Shown here: positions 55,937 to 64,000 of the stretch, one piece after another
Layout: every line of letters starts with the position of its first letter
Numbering within the stretch: position 1 is the stretch's first letter
NCBI RefSeq assembly: GCF_000382245.1
Contig: NZ_KB907862.1
Location: 62,001 to 126,000, forward strand
From: Kushneria aurantia DSM 21353
GTDB taxonomy: Bacteria; Pseudomonadota; Gammaproteobacteria; Pseudomonadales; Halomonadaceae
Reading direction: 5' to 3'
Length of the DNA: 64,000 nucleotides
The notes under the pieces: generated by a model
The model's database searches: none
What the model saw: only the letters and a program-made list of their open reading frames with translations
Told to the model about the DNA's origin: nothing
Made by a program: the position numbers and the translations under genes

Positions 55937-56578
55937 TTAACCGGCCATTCGCGCCGCCAGCGCCTTCACATCCTCAATGGCATGAGCGCGTGAGTCCTCA
56001 AAGCGCTGATCGCCGAACTCCTGATACTCGATACCGACATGGCAAAGATTATCAGCCCCCAGATATTTCGCAACGCTGCGCAGATGCGGCAGTAGATGGT
56101 CGGCCCCCTCGTTGGGTTCGCCCGCGCCGAAGCCGAATTCGCCGCTGGCGGTCAGCAGCACCAGTTGTTTGCCATCCAGCATCGGCGCCAACGGCCGGTC
56201 GCCGCGAGCGAGGTCGAAGCTGAAGGTGCGATCAAGGCGTATCACCTGATCAAGCCATGCCTTCAGTGCCGCCGGCATTCCGTAGTTGTACATCGGCGTG
56301 GCGATTACCAGCACATCAGCTTGCTCCAGCTCATGGATCAGTCGTTCCGAATCCGCCAGCACAGCGGTGTCTTCGGCGCTGCGCTGCGGCATTGGGGTGA
56401 AGGCCGCCGCGATCCAGGCGGCGGTAATAATGGCGGGAGGGTGACGCCCCACGTCACGGGTAATGAGCGCCACGCCGGGCTCGAGTTCCTGCCAGCGCTC
56501 AATGAAGAGATCGCCCAGCATGCGGGTCAGGGAGCGCTCGAAGCGAGCGCTGGCATCAATGCGCAGAAGAGTGGTCAC
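55937..56578 (-). CDS. azoR: FMN-dependent NADH-azoreductase
   Basis: A 213-aa flavodoxin-fold quinone/azo reductase. Seen: LLRIDASARFERSLTRML at the FMN phosphate loop, LVIATPMYNYGMPAALKAWLDQV (the MYNF/YG motif) and LLTASGEFGFGAGEP. It should reduce quinones with NADH and protect against electrophiles. The start is GTG 56578 with AAGGAG upstream. Divergent from a LysR regulator that is likely its activator. Confidence 0.88.
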   Translation of the reverse strand: MTTLLRIDASARFERSLTRMLGDLFIERWQELEPGVALITRDVGRHPPAIITAAWIAAAFTPMPQRSAEDTAVLADSERLIHELEQADVLVIATPMYNYGMPAALKAWLDQVIRLDRTFSFDLARGDRPLAPMLDGKQLVLLTASGEFGFGAGEPNEGADHLLPHLRSVAKYLGADNLCHVGIEYQEFGDQRFEDSRAHAIEDVKALAARMAG

Positions 56579-56698
56579 CAGTGACTCCTTGATATAAAGG
56601 ATGAGTGTCACTGCACTATCTGCTGTCGCGACAGGCGATGACAAAAGTAAAGAAAGCGTGTAGAGGTGAGTTTCTCTCACCTCACAGGAGCTACCGCC

Positions 56699-57583
56699 AT
56701 GCGCCTTCCCTCCCTGCCGGCACTGCGCGCTTTCGAGTCAGCCGCCCGGCTGGGCAGTTTCCGGGCGGCAGCCCAGACGCTGCACCTCTCTCCCACAGCG
56801 ATCTCCCATCACATACGCGGCCTGGAAACGCAGCTCGGCATTGCACTTTTCATTCGTGAGAGCCGTCGCGTGCGGCTCACCGAGGCGGGTCGTTTGCTGG
56901 CCGAAAGCGCGACGGAGGCCTTCGGACAGCTGGAAGTGACTCTCGACACCCTGAGCAAATCCGCTCGGCGTCTGACCATCTCGACCACCCCCGCTTTCGC
57001 TACCCTATGGCTGGCGCCTCGGCTGGATGACTTTCAGCGCCGTCACCCCGAACTTGAGGTAACACTGCTCTCTTCGACGCAGCGCATTGATATGCGCCGC
57101 GATCGCCACGTCGATCTGGCTCTGCGTTACGCCCCCACCGAGACCTCCATAGTGGGTGGCAGGCAGCTGATGCAGGAGTCCATTGCCGCCTTTGCCAGCC
57201 CCGAATATGCGGCGCGACTCACTACCGCGTCAGAGGCCGAGCTGATCACCACCCGCTGGGAGTCCGAGCGGCTTGCGCCGGTCGACTGGACAATGTGGTT
57301 GGCAGAGGCAGGTGAGCCGCGCTCATCTTCAATATCAATGTACAGTTTTACGCATGAGCCGGAGGTGGTGCAGGCCGGACTCGCCGGACGCGGCCTGATT
57401 CTGGTCAGCGAGCTTCTGGTACGCTCGATGATCGCGCGCGGCTGGCTGGTGCCCTGGCGGCCCGAAATACGTTTACCGGGCTATGCCTATCACGCCCTGC
57501 CCGGCCCGCTCGCCGCCGACCGTCCCATTGTGGCGCGCTTCATCGAGTGGTTGGACACCGACATGCAGAGCGCCGGTCGATAG
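56699..57583 (+). CDS. LysR-family regulator (GcvA-like), divergent from azoR
   Basis: A 294-aa LysR protein: helix-turn-helix LRAFESAARLGSFRAAAQTL with LSPTAISHHIRGLE, and the effector domain of the GcvA branch (RRLTISTTPAFATLWLAPRL, RDRHVDLALRYAP). AGGAG precedes ATG 56699. It shares the 120-bp intergenic space with azoR, as LysR regulators do with their targets. Confidence 0.9.
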   Translation: MRLPSLPALRAFESAARLGSFRAAAQTLHLSPTAISHHIRGLETQLGIALFIRESRRVRLTEAGRLLAESATEAFGQLEVTLDTLSKSARRLTISTTPAFATLWLAPRLDDFQRRHPELEVTLLSSTQRIDMRRDRHVDLALRYAPTETSIVGGRQLMQESIAAFASPEYAARLTTASEAELITTRWESERLAPVDWTMWLAEAGEPRSSSISMYSFTHEPEVVQAGLAGRGLILVSELLVRSMIARGWLVPWRPEIRLPGYAYHALPGPLAADRPIVARFIEWLDTDMQSAGR

Positions 57584-57643
57584 CTCTGGGCCCCGCCCTT
57601 TTTCTCAACTTGCTCAAAATCCGATCGCCCTTTAGCCTGTCCA

Positions 57644-57666
57644 TAATGCTCAATTTGACAACATTA
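57644..57666 (+). promoter_or_regulatory. Candidate operator upstream of nadA
   Basis: TAATG (57644-57648) and CATTA (57662-57666) are inverted arms 13 bp apart, directly before the nadA ribosome site; TCAATTTGA lies inside. It could be a site for a NAD regulator such as NrtR. No perfect -35/-10 pair was found. Confidence 0.35.
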
Positions 57667-57677
57667 CGGAGGGGCCG

Positions 57678-58781
57678 ATGAATGCCGAGGCTTTCAGCCC
57701 TGACATCGAAGCGCTGCTGCCCGCCTACGACAGGGCGGTCGCCCGCGCCACCGATGACCTTTATGCCCGCGTCGAGGGTCAGGTCGGCGCCGAGGCCTGG
57801 CCCGATATCGCCCGCCGCGTTTACGCCATCAGAGCGCTGCAGCAGGAACAGGACGCGGTGATCCTGGCGCACAACTACATGCCGCCGGAGGTCTATGCGC
57901 TGGTCGGCGATATTCGCGGTGACTCGCTGGCGCTGGCGCGCGAGGCGGCCCGCAGCGAGGCGCGCACCATCGTCCAGGCAGGGGTGCACTTCATGGCGGA
58001 GACGTCGAAGATTCTGTGCCCCGATAAACGCGTGTTGATTCCCGATACGCGGGCCGGCTGCTCCCTGGCCAGCTCGATCAGCGGGGCTCAGGTGCGCGAG
58101 CTGAAGCGTCGCTACCCGGGCCTGCCGGTGGTCACCTACGTCAACACCAGCGCGGCGGTGAAGGCCGAGTGCGATATCTGCTGCACCTCCTCCAACGCCC
58201 TCGATGTAGTGGAGGCGATCGCCGCTCAGTGGGGCGTCGACCGGGTCATCATGCTGCCCGACGAACACCTGGCGCGGAACGTGGCGGCACGTACCGATAT
58301 TGCGATTCTGGTCTGGCAGGGCAGCTGCGAGGTGCACGAGCAGTTCACCCCTGCCCAGGTGGGGGCGGTGCGCCGCCACCACCCGGGCGTGCGCGTGCTG
58401 GCTCACCCGGAGTGCCCCACCGGCGTGCTGGAGGCCGCCGACTTCTCCGGTTCCACCGCCGCGCTGGAGCGCTGGGTCGACGATCACCGCCCCGAGCAGG
58501 TGCTGCTGCTCACCGAGTGTTCGATGAGCGACAACCTGATCGCGCGCCACCCGGAGATCGCCTTCGTGCGCAGCTGCAACCTCTGCCCGCACATGCAGCG
58601 CATCAGCCTCGACGGTATTCTCGCCTCGCTCGCCTTCGGCCAGCATGACGTGCAGGTCGAGGAGCAGATTGCGATTCGCGCCCGGCGCGCCATCGAGGCG
58701 ATGCTGGCTCTGCCCGCGCCGAGCACGCCGGCCGATTTCACCCGTGCCCCGCACGACGCTCGTGTCGAGATGGTGTCATGA
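57678..58781 (+). CDS. nadA: Quinolinate synthase
   Basis: Condenses iminoaspartate with dihydroxyacetone phosphate to quinolinate in NAD synthesis. The 367-aa chain has the three [4Fe-4S] cysteine regions: KTSKILCPDK-type ILCPDKR, AECDICCTSSNA and RSCNLCPHMQRI, plus AHNYMPPEVYALVGDIRGDS. Four base pairs overlap nadC. nadB, which supplies iminoaspartate, is not in the window. Confidence 0.95.
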   Translation: MNAEAFSPDIEALLPAYDRAVARATDDLYARVEGQVGAEAWPDIARRVYAIRALQQEQDAVILAHNYMPPEVYALVGDIRGDSLALAREAARSEARTIVQAGVHFMAETSKILCPDKRVLIPDTRAGCSLASSISGAQVRELKRRYPGLPVVTYVNTSAAVKAECDICCTSSNALDVVEAIAAQWGVDRVIMLPDEHLARNVAARTDIAILVWQGSCEVHEQFTPAQVGAVRRHHPGVRVLAHPECPTGVLEAADFSGSTAALERWVDDHRPEQVLLLTECSMSDNLIARHPEIAFVRSCNLCPHMQRISLDGILASLAFGQHDVQVEEQIAIRARRAIEAMLALPAPSTPADFTRAPHDARVEMVS

Positions 58782-59644
58782 GCGGCGCCCTCCTCGACGT
58801 GGCCCCGCTGCCCCATGTCATTCTCGACCCCATCGTCACGACCGCGCTGGCGGAGGATCTGGGGCGCGGTGGCGATATTACCGGCGAGGCGCTGATCGGC
58901 GCCAACCATCGCAGCCGGCTGCAGCTGCGCTCGCGCGCCGACGGGGTGCTGGCCGGCATGGACGCGCTTGCGCGGGTGCTTTATCACGTCGACCCCATGA
59001 TTCGCCTCGATGCCGCCTGCCACGACGGCCGGCGCCTTGCGGCAGGCGACATCATTGCCACTCTGGAGGGTGCCACCCGCGCGCTGCTGATCGCCGAGCG
59101 CACCGCGCTCAACTTCCTCACCCGGCTCTCCGGTATCGCCACCCTCACCCGCCGGCTGGCGGATCAGCTCGAGGGCAGCCATGCGCGGCTGGCCTGCACG
59201 CGCAAGACCACCCCCGGCCTGCGCGCGCTGGAAAAACGCGCGGTACGCCTCGGCGGCGGCGTCAATCATCGCCTCGGACTGGACGACGCCATGCTGATCA
59301 AGGACAACCATATCGCCGCGCTGGGCGGCGTGCGCGAAGCCCTGGCGCTGGCTCGCGAACGGCTCGGCCATCTGCGCATGGTCGAGCTGGAGGTCGACAG
59401 CCTCGCGCAGCTCGAGGAGGCGCTAAAGACGCCGCCGCACTCGATTCTGCTCGACAACATGGGCCTCGACGACATGCGCCGCGCGGTCACCATGACCGCC
59501 GGGCGCTGCCTGCTCAACGCCTCCGGTGGGCTTGATCTCGAGAGGCTGCGCGCGGTGGCCGAAACCGGTGTCGATCTTGTCTCGGTGGGCGCGCTGACCC
59601 ACTCGGCGCCGCAGCTCGATATCGGCCTCGACGCGGTACAGTAG
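58778..59644 (+). CDS. nadC: Nicotinate-nucleotide pyrophosphorylase (carboxylating)
   Basis: Quinolinate phosphoribosyltransferase, 288 aa. It has ALAEDLGRGGDITGEALI, ERTALNFLTRLSGIATLTRR, RKTTPGLRALEKRAVRLGGG, the MLIKDNHIAALGG motif and ASGGLDLERLRAVAETGVD. It converts quinolinate plus PRPP to nicotinate mononucleotide. It starts within the nadA stop (ATGA), so the two steps are co-produced. Confidence 0.95.
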   Translation: MSGALLDVAPLPHVILDPIVTTALAEDLGRGGDITGEALIGANHRSRLQLRSRADGVLAGMDALARVLYHVDPMIRLDAACHDGRRLAAGDIIATLEGATRALLIAERTALNFLTRLSGIATLTRRLADQLEGSHARLACTRKTTPGLRALEKRAVRLGGGVNHRLGLDDAMLIKDNHIAALGGVREALALARERLGHLRMVELEVDSLAQLEEALKTPPHSILLDNMGLDDMRRAVTMTAGRCLLNASGGLDLERLRAVAETGVDLVSVGALTHSAPQLDIGLDAVQ

Positions 59645-59720
59645 GCAGGTACCGCTATCCGCGAGCCGGTGTTGGCGGCTATGCTGACCGCATTGTGGAC
59701 CACCCTGCCCCGGAGTTTTC

Positions 59721-61052
59721 ATGACCGCCGCCACCGCCCGCCGTCCCGGTACGCTTTCCGCCGCCTGGAGTCTCTGGACGCTACTGCTCGGCATGGGCCT
59801 TCTGATGATGGGCAACGGTCTGCAGACCTCGCTTCTGGGGGTGCGCGCTTCCGAGGCGGCGTTCGGTAACACCGTCACCGGCATGGTGATGTCGGCCTAC
59901 TTCGTCGGCTTTCTGGCCGGCTCGCTGATCACGCCGCGCAAGCTGCGTGAAGTGGGCCATATTCGCGTCTTCGCGGCGCTCGCCTCGGTCACGTCGGTGG
60001 CGATTCTGATCCACGCCCTGTTTGTCGATCCGCTGATCTGGGCCGCCATGCGCTTCGTCACCGGCTTTACCTACGCCGGCCTCTATGTGGTCGCCGAAAG
60101 CTGGCTCAACGGCTACGCCTCCAACCGCCTGCGCGGCCGGCTGCTGGGCGTCTACATGGTGATCAGCTATATCGGCATGGGCGGCGGCCAGCTGCTGCTG
60201 GGCAGCGGCGACCCGAGCGGCGTGGGGCTTTTCCTGCTGGTGTCGATTCTGGTATCGCTGTCGCTGGTACCGATCCTGATCAGCTATACCCCGCAGCCCG
60301 AGCTGAGCCACCCGGAACCCATGAACCTGCGCCGGCTTTACCGGCTCTCGCCGCTGGGGACGCTGGGCTGCTTCATGACCGGCATCACCAACGGCGCAAT
60401 ATTCGGCATGGGCGCGGTTTTTGCCCGCAACAGCGGCCTGGATGTGGGCCAGGTGTCGCTGTTCATGGGCGCTTTCATTTTCGGCGGCGCGCTGGCCCAG
60501 TGGCCGCTGGGCAAGCTCTCCGACCGCGTCGATCGCCAGTGGGTGATCGTGGTGGTGGCACTGATGGCGATGCTGTTGGCACTGGGCGGCGTCATTACCG
60601 GCGGCTGGTCGCCGCTGGCGCTGACCGGCCTGGCCGTACTGCTGGGCGCCACCATGCTGACGCTCTACTCCATCTTCCTGGCCTGCGCCAACGACTTCCT
60701 CAGCGAACAGCAGATCGTGGCGGCCAGTGCCAGCCTGGTACTGGCGCTGGGCATCGGCGCCGTCCTCGGCCCCTTCAGCGCCGGGCTGGTGATGGAGTGG
60801 CTGGGCGCCGACGGCTTTCTGTGGAACCTGGCCGTCATGCACCTGCTGATGGCGGCCTTCGGCCTCTACTGCATTCGCTTTCATCCCATACACGCCACCG
60901 GGGAGCAGAGCAGCCACTATGTGATGGTGGCCTCGGACACCACGCCCCTGGGCACTGCCTGGACCGAGGAGGCCGCCCACGAGCCCGGCCAGCTTGAGCT
61001 GGCGTTTGATGAAGAGCACGGCGCGCCGCACAGCGACGATAGCGCAGCGTAA
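59721..61052 (+). CDS. MFS transporter (YcaD/TsgA-like)
   Basis: A 443-aa, 12-helix major facilitator. Pairs of conserved motifs: GSLITPRKLREVGHIRVF (motif A type) after helix 2, VVAESWLNGYASNRLRGR typical of the YcaD branch, and ALAQWPLGKLSDRVDRQWV after helix 8. The final 60 residues are acidic and soluble. The substrate is unknown. It follows nadC by 76 bp and may be transcribed with it. Confidence 0.85.
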   Translation: MTAATARRPGTLSAAWSLWTLLLGMGLLMMGNGLQTSLLGVRASEAAFGNTVTGMVMSAYFVGFLAGSLITPRKLREVGHIRVFAALASVTSVAILIHALFVDPLIWAAMRFVTGFTYAGLYVVAESWLNGYASNRLRGRLLGVYMVISYIGMGGGQLLLGSGDPSGVGLFLLVSILVSLSLVPILISYTPQPELSHPEPMNLRRLYRLSPLGTLGCFMTGITNGAIFGMGAVFARNSGLDVGQVSLFMGAFIFGGALAQWPLGKLSDRVDRQWVIVVVALMAMLLALGGVITGGWSPLALTGLAVLLGATMLTLYSIFLACANDFLSEQQIVAASASLVLALGIGAVLGPFSAGLVMEWLGADGFLWNLAVMHLLMAAFGLYCIRFHPIHATGEQSSHYVMVASDTTPLGTAWTEEAAHEPGQLELAFDEEHGAPHSDDSAA

Positions 61053-61085
61053 AACGGATCGCCGTCAATTAACGAGGAGCCCATG

Positions 61086-61412
61086 ATGTCATCCCCGTTC
61101 AATCTGTTCGCTGATCTGCCCGATGCCTCTTGTGGGGAAGTCTTCACCGACCTGCTCGCCCGGCCGGGCTGTCGTATCGAACGTATTGTCTCCCACGGGC
61201 AGATCACGCCCGTCGATCAACCCTGGTGTCAGGCCCACGACGAGTGGGTGGTGGTGCTGAAAGGCGAGGCCGGCGTCGAGGTGTCGGGCGAGGTGAGTGA
61301 ACTTCAGCCCGGCGATACTCTCTTTATTCCCGCCCATGCCGAACATCGCGTGACCTTCACCGCCACTGACCAACCCACGCTGTGGCTGGCAGTGCATATG
61401 GAGGGGCAGTAG
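61086..61412 (+). CDS. Cupin-domain protein
   Basis: A 108-aa single-cupin protein: RIVSHGQITPVDQPWCQAHDEWVVVLKG, VSELQPGDTLFIPAHAEHRVTF. The motif has the usual HxxxE-like and H positions, so a metal site is likely. ATG 61086 is preferred to 61083 because AGGAG is then 6 nt away. Function unknown. Confidence 0.8.
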   Translation: MSSPFNLFADLPDASCGEVFTDLLARPGCRIERIVSHGQITPVDQPWCQAHDEWVVVLKGEAGVEVSGEVSELQPGDTLFIPAHAEHRVTFTATDQPTLWLAVHMEGQ

Positions 61413-61508
61413 CGCCGGCCGTGCCGGAACATCACACCGACGTCTCCGTCAATGCCTCCGCAGCCACTGTGTTAGACTGCCCCCAGCTCACTGATTCGGA
61501 GTCCGCCC

Positions 61509-61970
61509 ATGACCCTGACCGAAGAGGATATCGCCTACCTCAAGGCCCACCTTGGCGAGTGGCTGGCCGAGCAGAGTCTGGGCAAGCCGCCGGCTGTCTA
61601 CGAGATCGAACTACGCGAGCGCATGGTACGTGTCGAGGAGGAGCTCAGGCACCAGCGCGAACTGATGCGCGAGGGGTTTGCGCAGATGGACAGGCGCTTC
61701 GAAGAGCAGCGTCAGGATATGCTGGCCCGTTTCGAGCAGGTCGACAAACGCCTCGAAGAGCAGCGTCAGGATATGCTGGCCCGTTTCGAGCAGGTCGACA
61801 AGCGCTTCGAGCAGGTCGACAAACGCTTCGAGCAGGTCGAAAAGCGCTTCGAGCAGGTCGACAAACGCTTCGATGAGATGATGCGGCGCCACGACCGCCA
61901 TTTTCTGTGGCTGATCGGTTTTATCACTACCGTCGGTGGACTGGTGATTGCGGCGGGGCAGCTTTTATAG
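61509..61970 (+). CDS. Tandem-repeat coiled-coil membrane protein
   Basis: A 153-aa protein. Residues 35-120 are a heptad coiled coil: two 18-residue units (EEQRQDMLARFEQVDKR preceded by F or L), then FEQVDKR-type 7-residue units repeated without gaps, and a hydrophobic helix at the C-terminus (HFLWLIGFITTVGGLVIAAG). The repeats are also near-identical in DNA, so the copy number probably varies. Comparable proteins exist in many bacteria with DUF1640-like or CCDC90-like coils. It should be anchored in the inner membrane with the coil in the cytoplasm. Function unknown. Confidence 0.8.
   Translation: MTLTEEDIAYLKAHLGEWLAEQSLGKPPAVYEIELRERMVRVEEELRHQRELMREGFAQMDRRFEEQRQDMLARFEQVDKRLEEQRQDMLARFEQVDKRFEQVDKRFEQVEKRFEQVDKRFDEMMRRHDRHFLWLIGFITTVGGLVIAAGQLL
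61695..61802. repeat. 54-bp in-frame tandem repeat (2 units)
   Basis: Units 61695-61748 and 61749-61802; each codes for 18 residues and differ by about two bases. Confidence 0.9.
61782..61865. repeat. 21-bp in-frame tandem repeat (4 units)
   Basis: Four 21-bp units (61782, 61803, 61824, 61845), each one heptad of the coil; a further copy lies at 61728-61748 inside the first 54-bp unit. Slippage-prone. Confidence 0.92.
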
Positions 61971-62078
61971 GTCCTTCGCACTTCATGTGAACCTGGCCTG
62001 ATCGAACAGGCCGCCTGCAGATGGCTTTACACCGTTCCTGGCAATTGATGTGCCAGCTCTCCTGAGGGTGGGAACATC

Positions 62079-62415
62079 TCATTCGCGCCCTTCGCTGTGC
62101 GCTTTTATCGATGACAGCATGCGCCGACGCAGCAGGCCGCTGACGGGGCGAATCAACCACCAGTAAGGCGTGAACTGCCGCCGCGAGGCGCGATCCGGGC
62201 AGAAAACCCGCGTCTCGGTCGTCAACCGACGGGCTCCGTTTTCCATCCCCGCCACCTGAAAGCCGAGCACCAGCCTGGCGATGCCCTCTGACGGCATCGC
62301 TCTCCATGCGCCAGACCATCACGGCGTCGAGAATGGTCGCCGCACCCGCCGTCACGCGGCAGCTGTGTCGTTCACTGAACTGATAGACCGGCAGATACTC
62401 ATCGAGCAGTGACAT
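62079..62415 (-). pseudogene. SRPBCC-like protein gene with internal deletion and frameshift
   Basis: From ATG 62415 one frame reads SLLDEYLPVYQFSERHSCRV, the start of a known type of 170-190-aa protein; a second frame, from 62297 on, reads GIARLVLGFQVAGMENG, then LTTETRVFCPDRASRRQF and WWLIRPVSGLLRRRMLSSI, the end of the same type. The joint is near 62300, and about 70-90 middle residues are absent. So the gene lost an internal piece and its frame. The identity of the family is by recollection and is moderate. Confidence 0.6.
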
Positions 62416-62520
62416 TTTCTTCCTCAGGAAATGATGGCCGAAACCGTCCGCTTTTTGCCCCCTTCGCCCCCGTGAGACGCCCGGGAGGAGTATACGCTGA
62501 AGCCTCTCCTGCCACTCGAG

Positions 62521-62634
62521 ATGTTCACCATGGCCGCTACCGCCCTGCTGCTGATCGACGTTCAGGCCTCTTTTCCAGCCCGCGACTACCGGGACGAGGC
62601 GCCCGCCGTCTGGCGCCGCTCACAGTCACGCTGA
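62521..62634 (+). pseudogene. Isochorismatase-family hydrolase, N-terminal remnant
   Basis: Thirty-seven codons: TALLLIDVQASFPARDYRDEAP is the usual start of cysteine hydrolases with the catalytic Asp, and then the frame ends at WRRSQSR and a stop. Nothing else of the roughly 180-residue domain follows. The gene has been cut by a deletion. Confidence 0.7.
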
Positions 62635-62749
62635 AGAGAGTCCCTCTTTCACACCCACATGACCAGAACCCGCCCCTTCAACTTTTCGTCACACGCCTGT
62701 GGTCTCATGCCTTGCGTTCCCACCACGCTCCACCGCAAGGAGACATCGC

Positions 62750-62866
62750 GTGAAACTTTCATGGCGCGTTCAGGCATTGATCGTAATGGCCGTCGTCGTT
62801 TACGCGACGGCCCGGACGGTGCGTACCATGGCCATGAGCCTGGGCGTTCGAGCACGCCACTCCTGA
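62750..62866 (+). CDS. Tiny single-helix membrane peptide (38 aa)
   Basis: From GTG 62750 (AAGGAG 6 nt upstream): KLSWRVQALIVMAVVVYATA then RTVRTMAMSLGVRARHS and stop. One hydrophobic helix with a basic tail. The good ribosome site argues for expression; I know no family. It is convergent with mntH. Confidence 0.4.
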   Translation: MKLSWRVQALIVMAVVVYATARTVRTMAMSLGVRARHS

Positions 62867-62899
62867 CCCGCCCCGGGCGCCGGGCATGGCGGCCACTTC

Positions 62900-64000
62900 T
62901 CAGCCGCCGAACAACGTCTGATACAGCAGAAAAAGATTCAGCGCGATAATCGCCACGGCTATTACCCAGGCGACACCGGTCGTCACCCGATGATTGACCA
63001 GCGACCCCATAAGCTGGCGGTTCGAGCAGAAGATCACCAGCGGGATCAGGGCGAAGGGAATGCCGAATGACAGCACCACCTGGCTCATGATCAGCGCCGT
63101 GGTCGGGTCGACGCCCATGGCCAGAATCGCCAGTGCCGGCAGCATGGTGACAAGGCGCCGCAGAAACAGGGGAATGCTGCGGTTGATATAGCCCTGCATG
63201 ATGATCTGACCACTCAGGGTGCCGACCGACGAGCTGGACAGCCCGCTGGCCAGCAGGCCAACGCCGAACAGCACCGCCGCGAAGGTGCCGGCCTGATCGC
63301 CCAGCCGGGCGAAGGCGCCCTCCAGCGTCGAGACCGTCTCGCCGGTGGCGTAAAAAAGGCCGGCGGCCATCACCAGCATGGCGCCGTTGATGACTCCGGC
63401 GATCGCCATGGCGATGAGAATATCCACCAGCTCATAGCGAAAGATGCGTCGCCGTTCGGCATCGTTACGGCCCACCACGCGGCGCTGGGTGAGAGCCGAG
63501 TGGAGATAGATCACATGCGGCATGACCGTCGCCCCCAGAATGCCGGCGGCCAGCAGCACGCTGTCGGCGCCCTCGAAGCGGGGTACGAAAAGGCCGTGTG
63601 CCAGAGCACCGCCGTCGGGTGCGGCAATGGCAACTTCATAGGCGAAGGCCACCACGACCACTCCGACCATCGCGGTAATGCCGGCCTCCAGCCAGCGAAA
63701 GCCGCGCCGCTGCAGTTCCAGAATCACGAACGACGCTACCCCGGTCATCAGCGCCGCCGGAAACAGCGCAATACCAAACAGCAGATGCAGCCCCAGGGCG
63801 CCGCCGATGAACTCCGCCAGGTCGGTGGCAATGGCGACGATCTCGGCCTGAATCCACAGCCCTGCCGTCACCGCCCGGGGGAAGCGCTGACGGCTGACCT
63901 CGGGAAGATTGTAGCCGGTGGCAATGCCCAGCCTGGCCGACATGGACTGGATGATCACCGCCATGAGATTCGACAGCGCAATCACCCACAGCAGCATATA
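62900..64000 (-). CDS. mntH: Divalent metal transporter MntH/Nramp (5' end outside window)
   Basis: At least 366 residues of an Nramp proton-coupled manganese/iron importer. Seen: WVIALSNLMAVIIQSMSARLG, DLAEFIGGALGLHLLFG, the MPHVIYLHSALTQ motif of helix 6 (metal-binding MPH) and GLSSSSVGTLSGQIIMQG. The DPGN motif of helix 1 and the start lie past base 64000. No regulatory site can be judged. Confidence 0.92.
   Translation of the reverse strand, partial: YMLLWVIALSNLMAVIIQSMSARLGIATGYNLPEVSRQRFPRAVTAGLWIQAEIVAIATDLAEFIGGALGLHLLFGIALFPAALMTGVASFVILELQRRGFRWLEAGITAMVGVVVVAFAYEVAIAAPDGGALAHGLFVPRFEGADSVLLAAGILGATVMPHVIYLHSALTQRRVVGRNDAERRRIFRYELVDILIAMAIAGVINGAMLVMAAGLFYATGETVSTLEGAFARLGDQAGTFAAVLFGVGLLASGLSSSSVGTLSGQIIMQGYINRSIPLFLRRLVTMLPALAILAMGVDPTTALIMSQVVLSFGIPFALIPLVIFCSNRQLMGSLVNHRVTTGVAWVIAVAIIALNLFLLYQTLFGG

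Noticed and set aside
61927-62415. A single 162-aa protein on the minus strand
   Set aside because: Only its first 40 residues look like a protein family; after the frameshift the true continuation is in another frame, so the long frame is an accident.

Overview
The window is GC-rich proteobacterial chromosomal DNA that contains the replication-origin neighbourhood gyrB-recF-dnaN-dnaA-[oriC]-rpmH-rnpA-yidC (37.7-46.7 kb). Gene order, codon use and protein style (DnaA, GyrB, ArgE, GabT, amide importer) fit a gammaproteobacterium, most probably of the Halomonadaceae (Halomonas/Kushneria/Salinicola-like). That placement is by eye and not proven.

Layout. 0-6.5 kb: a Tat-exported PhoD phosphatase, then a patchwork of 146-bp direct repeats, a LysR remnant, a HigB/HigA-type toxin-antitoxin pair and an insertion-sequence end, followed by poxB, a 48-residue DUF2256 zinc-ribbon gene and ubiX. 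7-18.2 kb: an amide/urea utilisation locus. It has a five-gene ABC importer, formamidase (fmdA) and fmdB, divergent from a two-component system whose 1155-residue kinase is fused to a complete NCS1-type permease and an eight-cysteine module. 18.4-30 kb: mostly housekeeping and stress genes (GFA-type enzyme, chemoreceptor, MAPEG, a zinc-ribbon pair behind a palindromic operator, cytidine deaminase, HAD phosphatase, ribokinase, gabT, a PhoP/PhoQ-like pair with PepSY proteins, exonuclease). 30-37.5 kb: accessory genes. These are a second toxin-antitoxin pair, a PheC-like periplasmic protein, a peptide-deformylase/threonine-dehydratase fusion divergent from an Lrp regulator, a glyoxalase-fold protein, a VapC remnant, and a Tat-exported aminotransferase divergent from an atypical arginase-family protein. 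46.7-53.5 kb: NrtR-like regulator, diguanylate cyclase, a response regulator/hybrid kinase pair, argE and a GntR regulator. 53.5-55.9 kb: an IS30 end has replaced the 5' part of a YfcC-like transporter gene and clipped an AT-rich M24 peptidase gene. 56-64 kb: azoR/LysR, nadA-nadC, an MFS transporter, a cupin, a tandem-repeat coiled-coil protein, two broken genes, a tiny membrane peptide and mntH, cut by the window edge.

How parts work together. FmdDEF-type proteins import short amides or urea, FmdA hydrolyses formamide to formate and ammonia, and the permease-kinase plus LuxR-type regulator is the obvious candidate to sense the substrate and switch the operon on. nadA-nadC make NAD and an NrtR-like protein 10 kb away may control them. 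argE, the GntR regulator and the damaged transporter overlap end to start and were one operon. The two most unusual objects are the deformylase-dehydratase fusion (32492-33967) and the permease-cysteine-kinase fusion (7902-11369).
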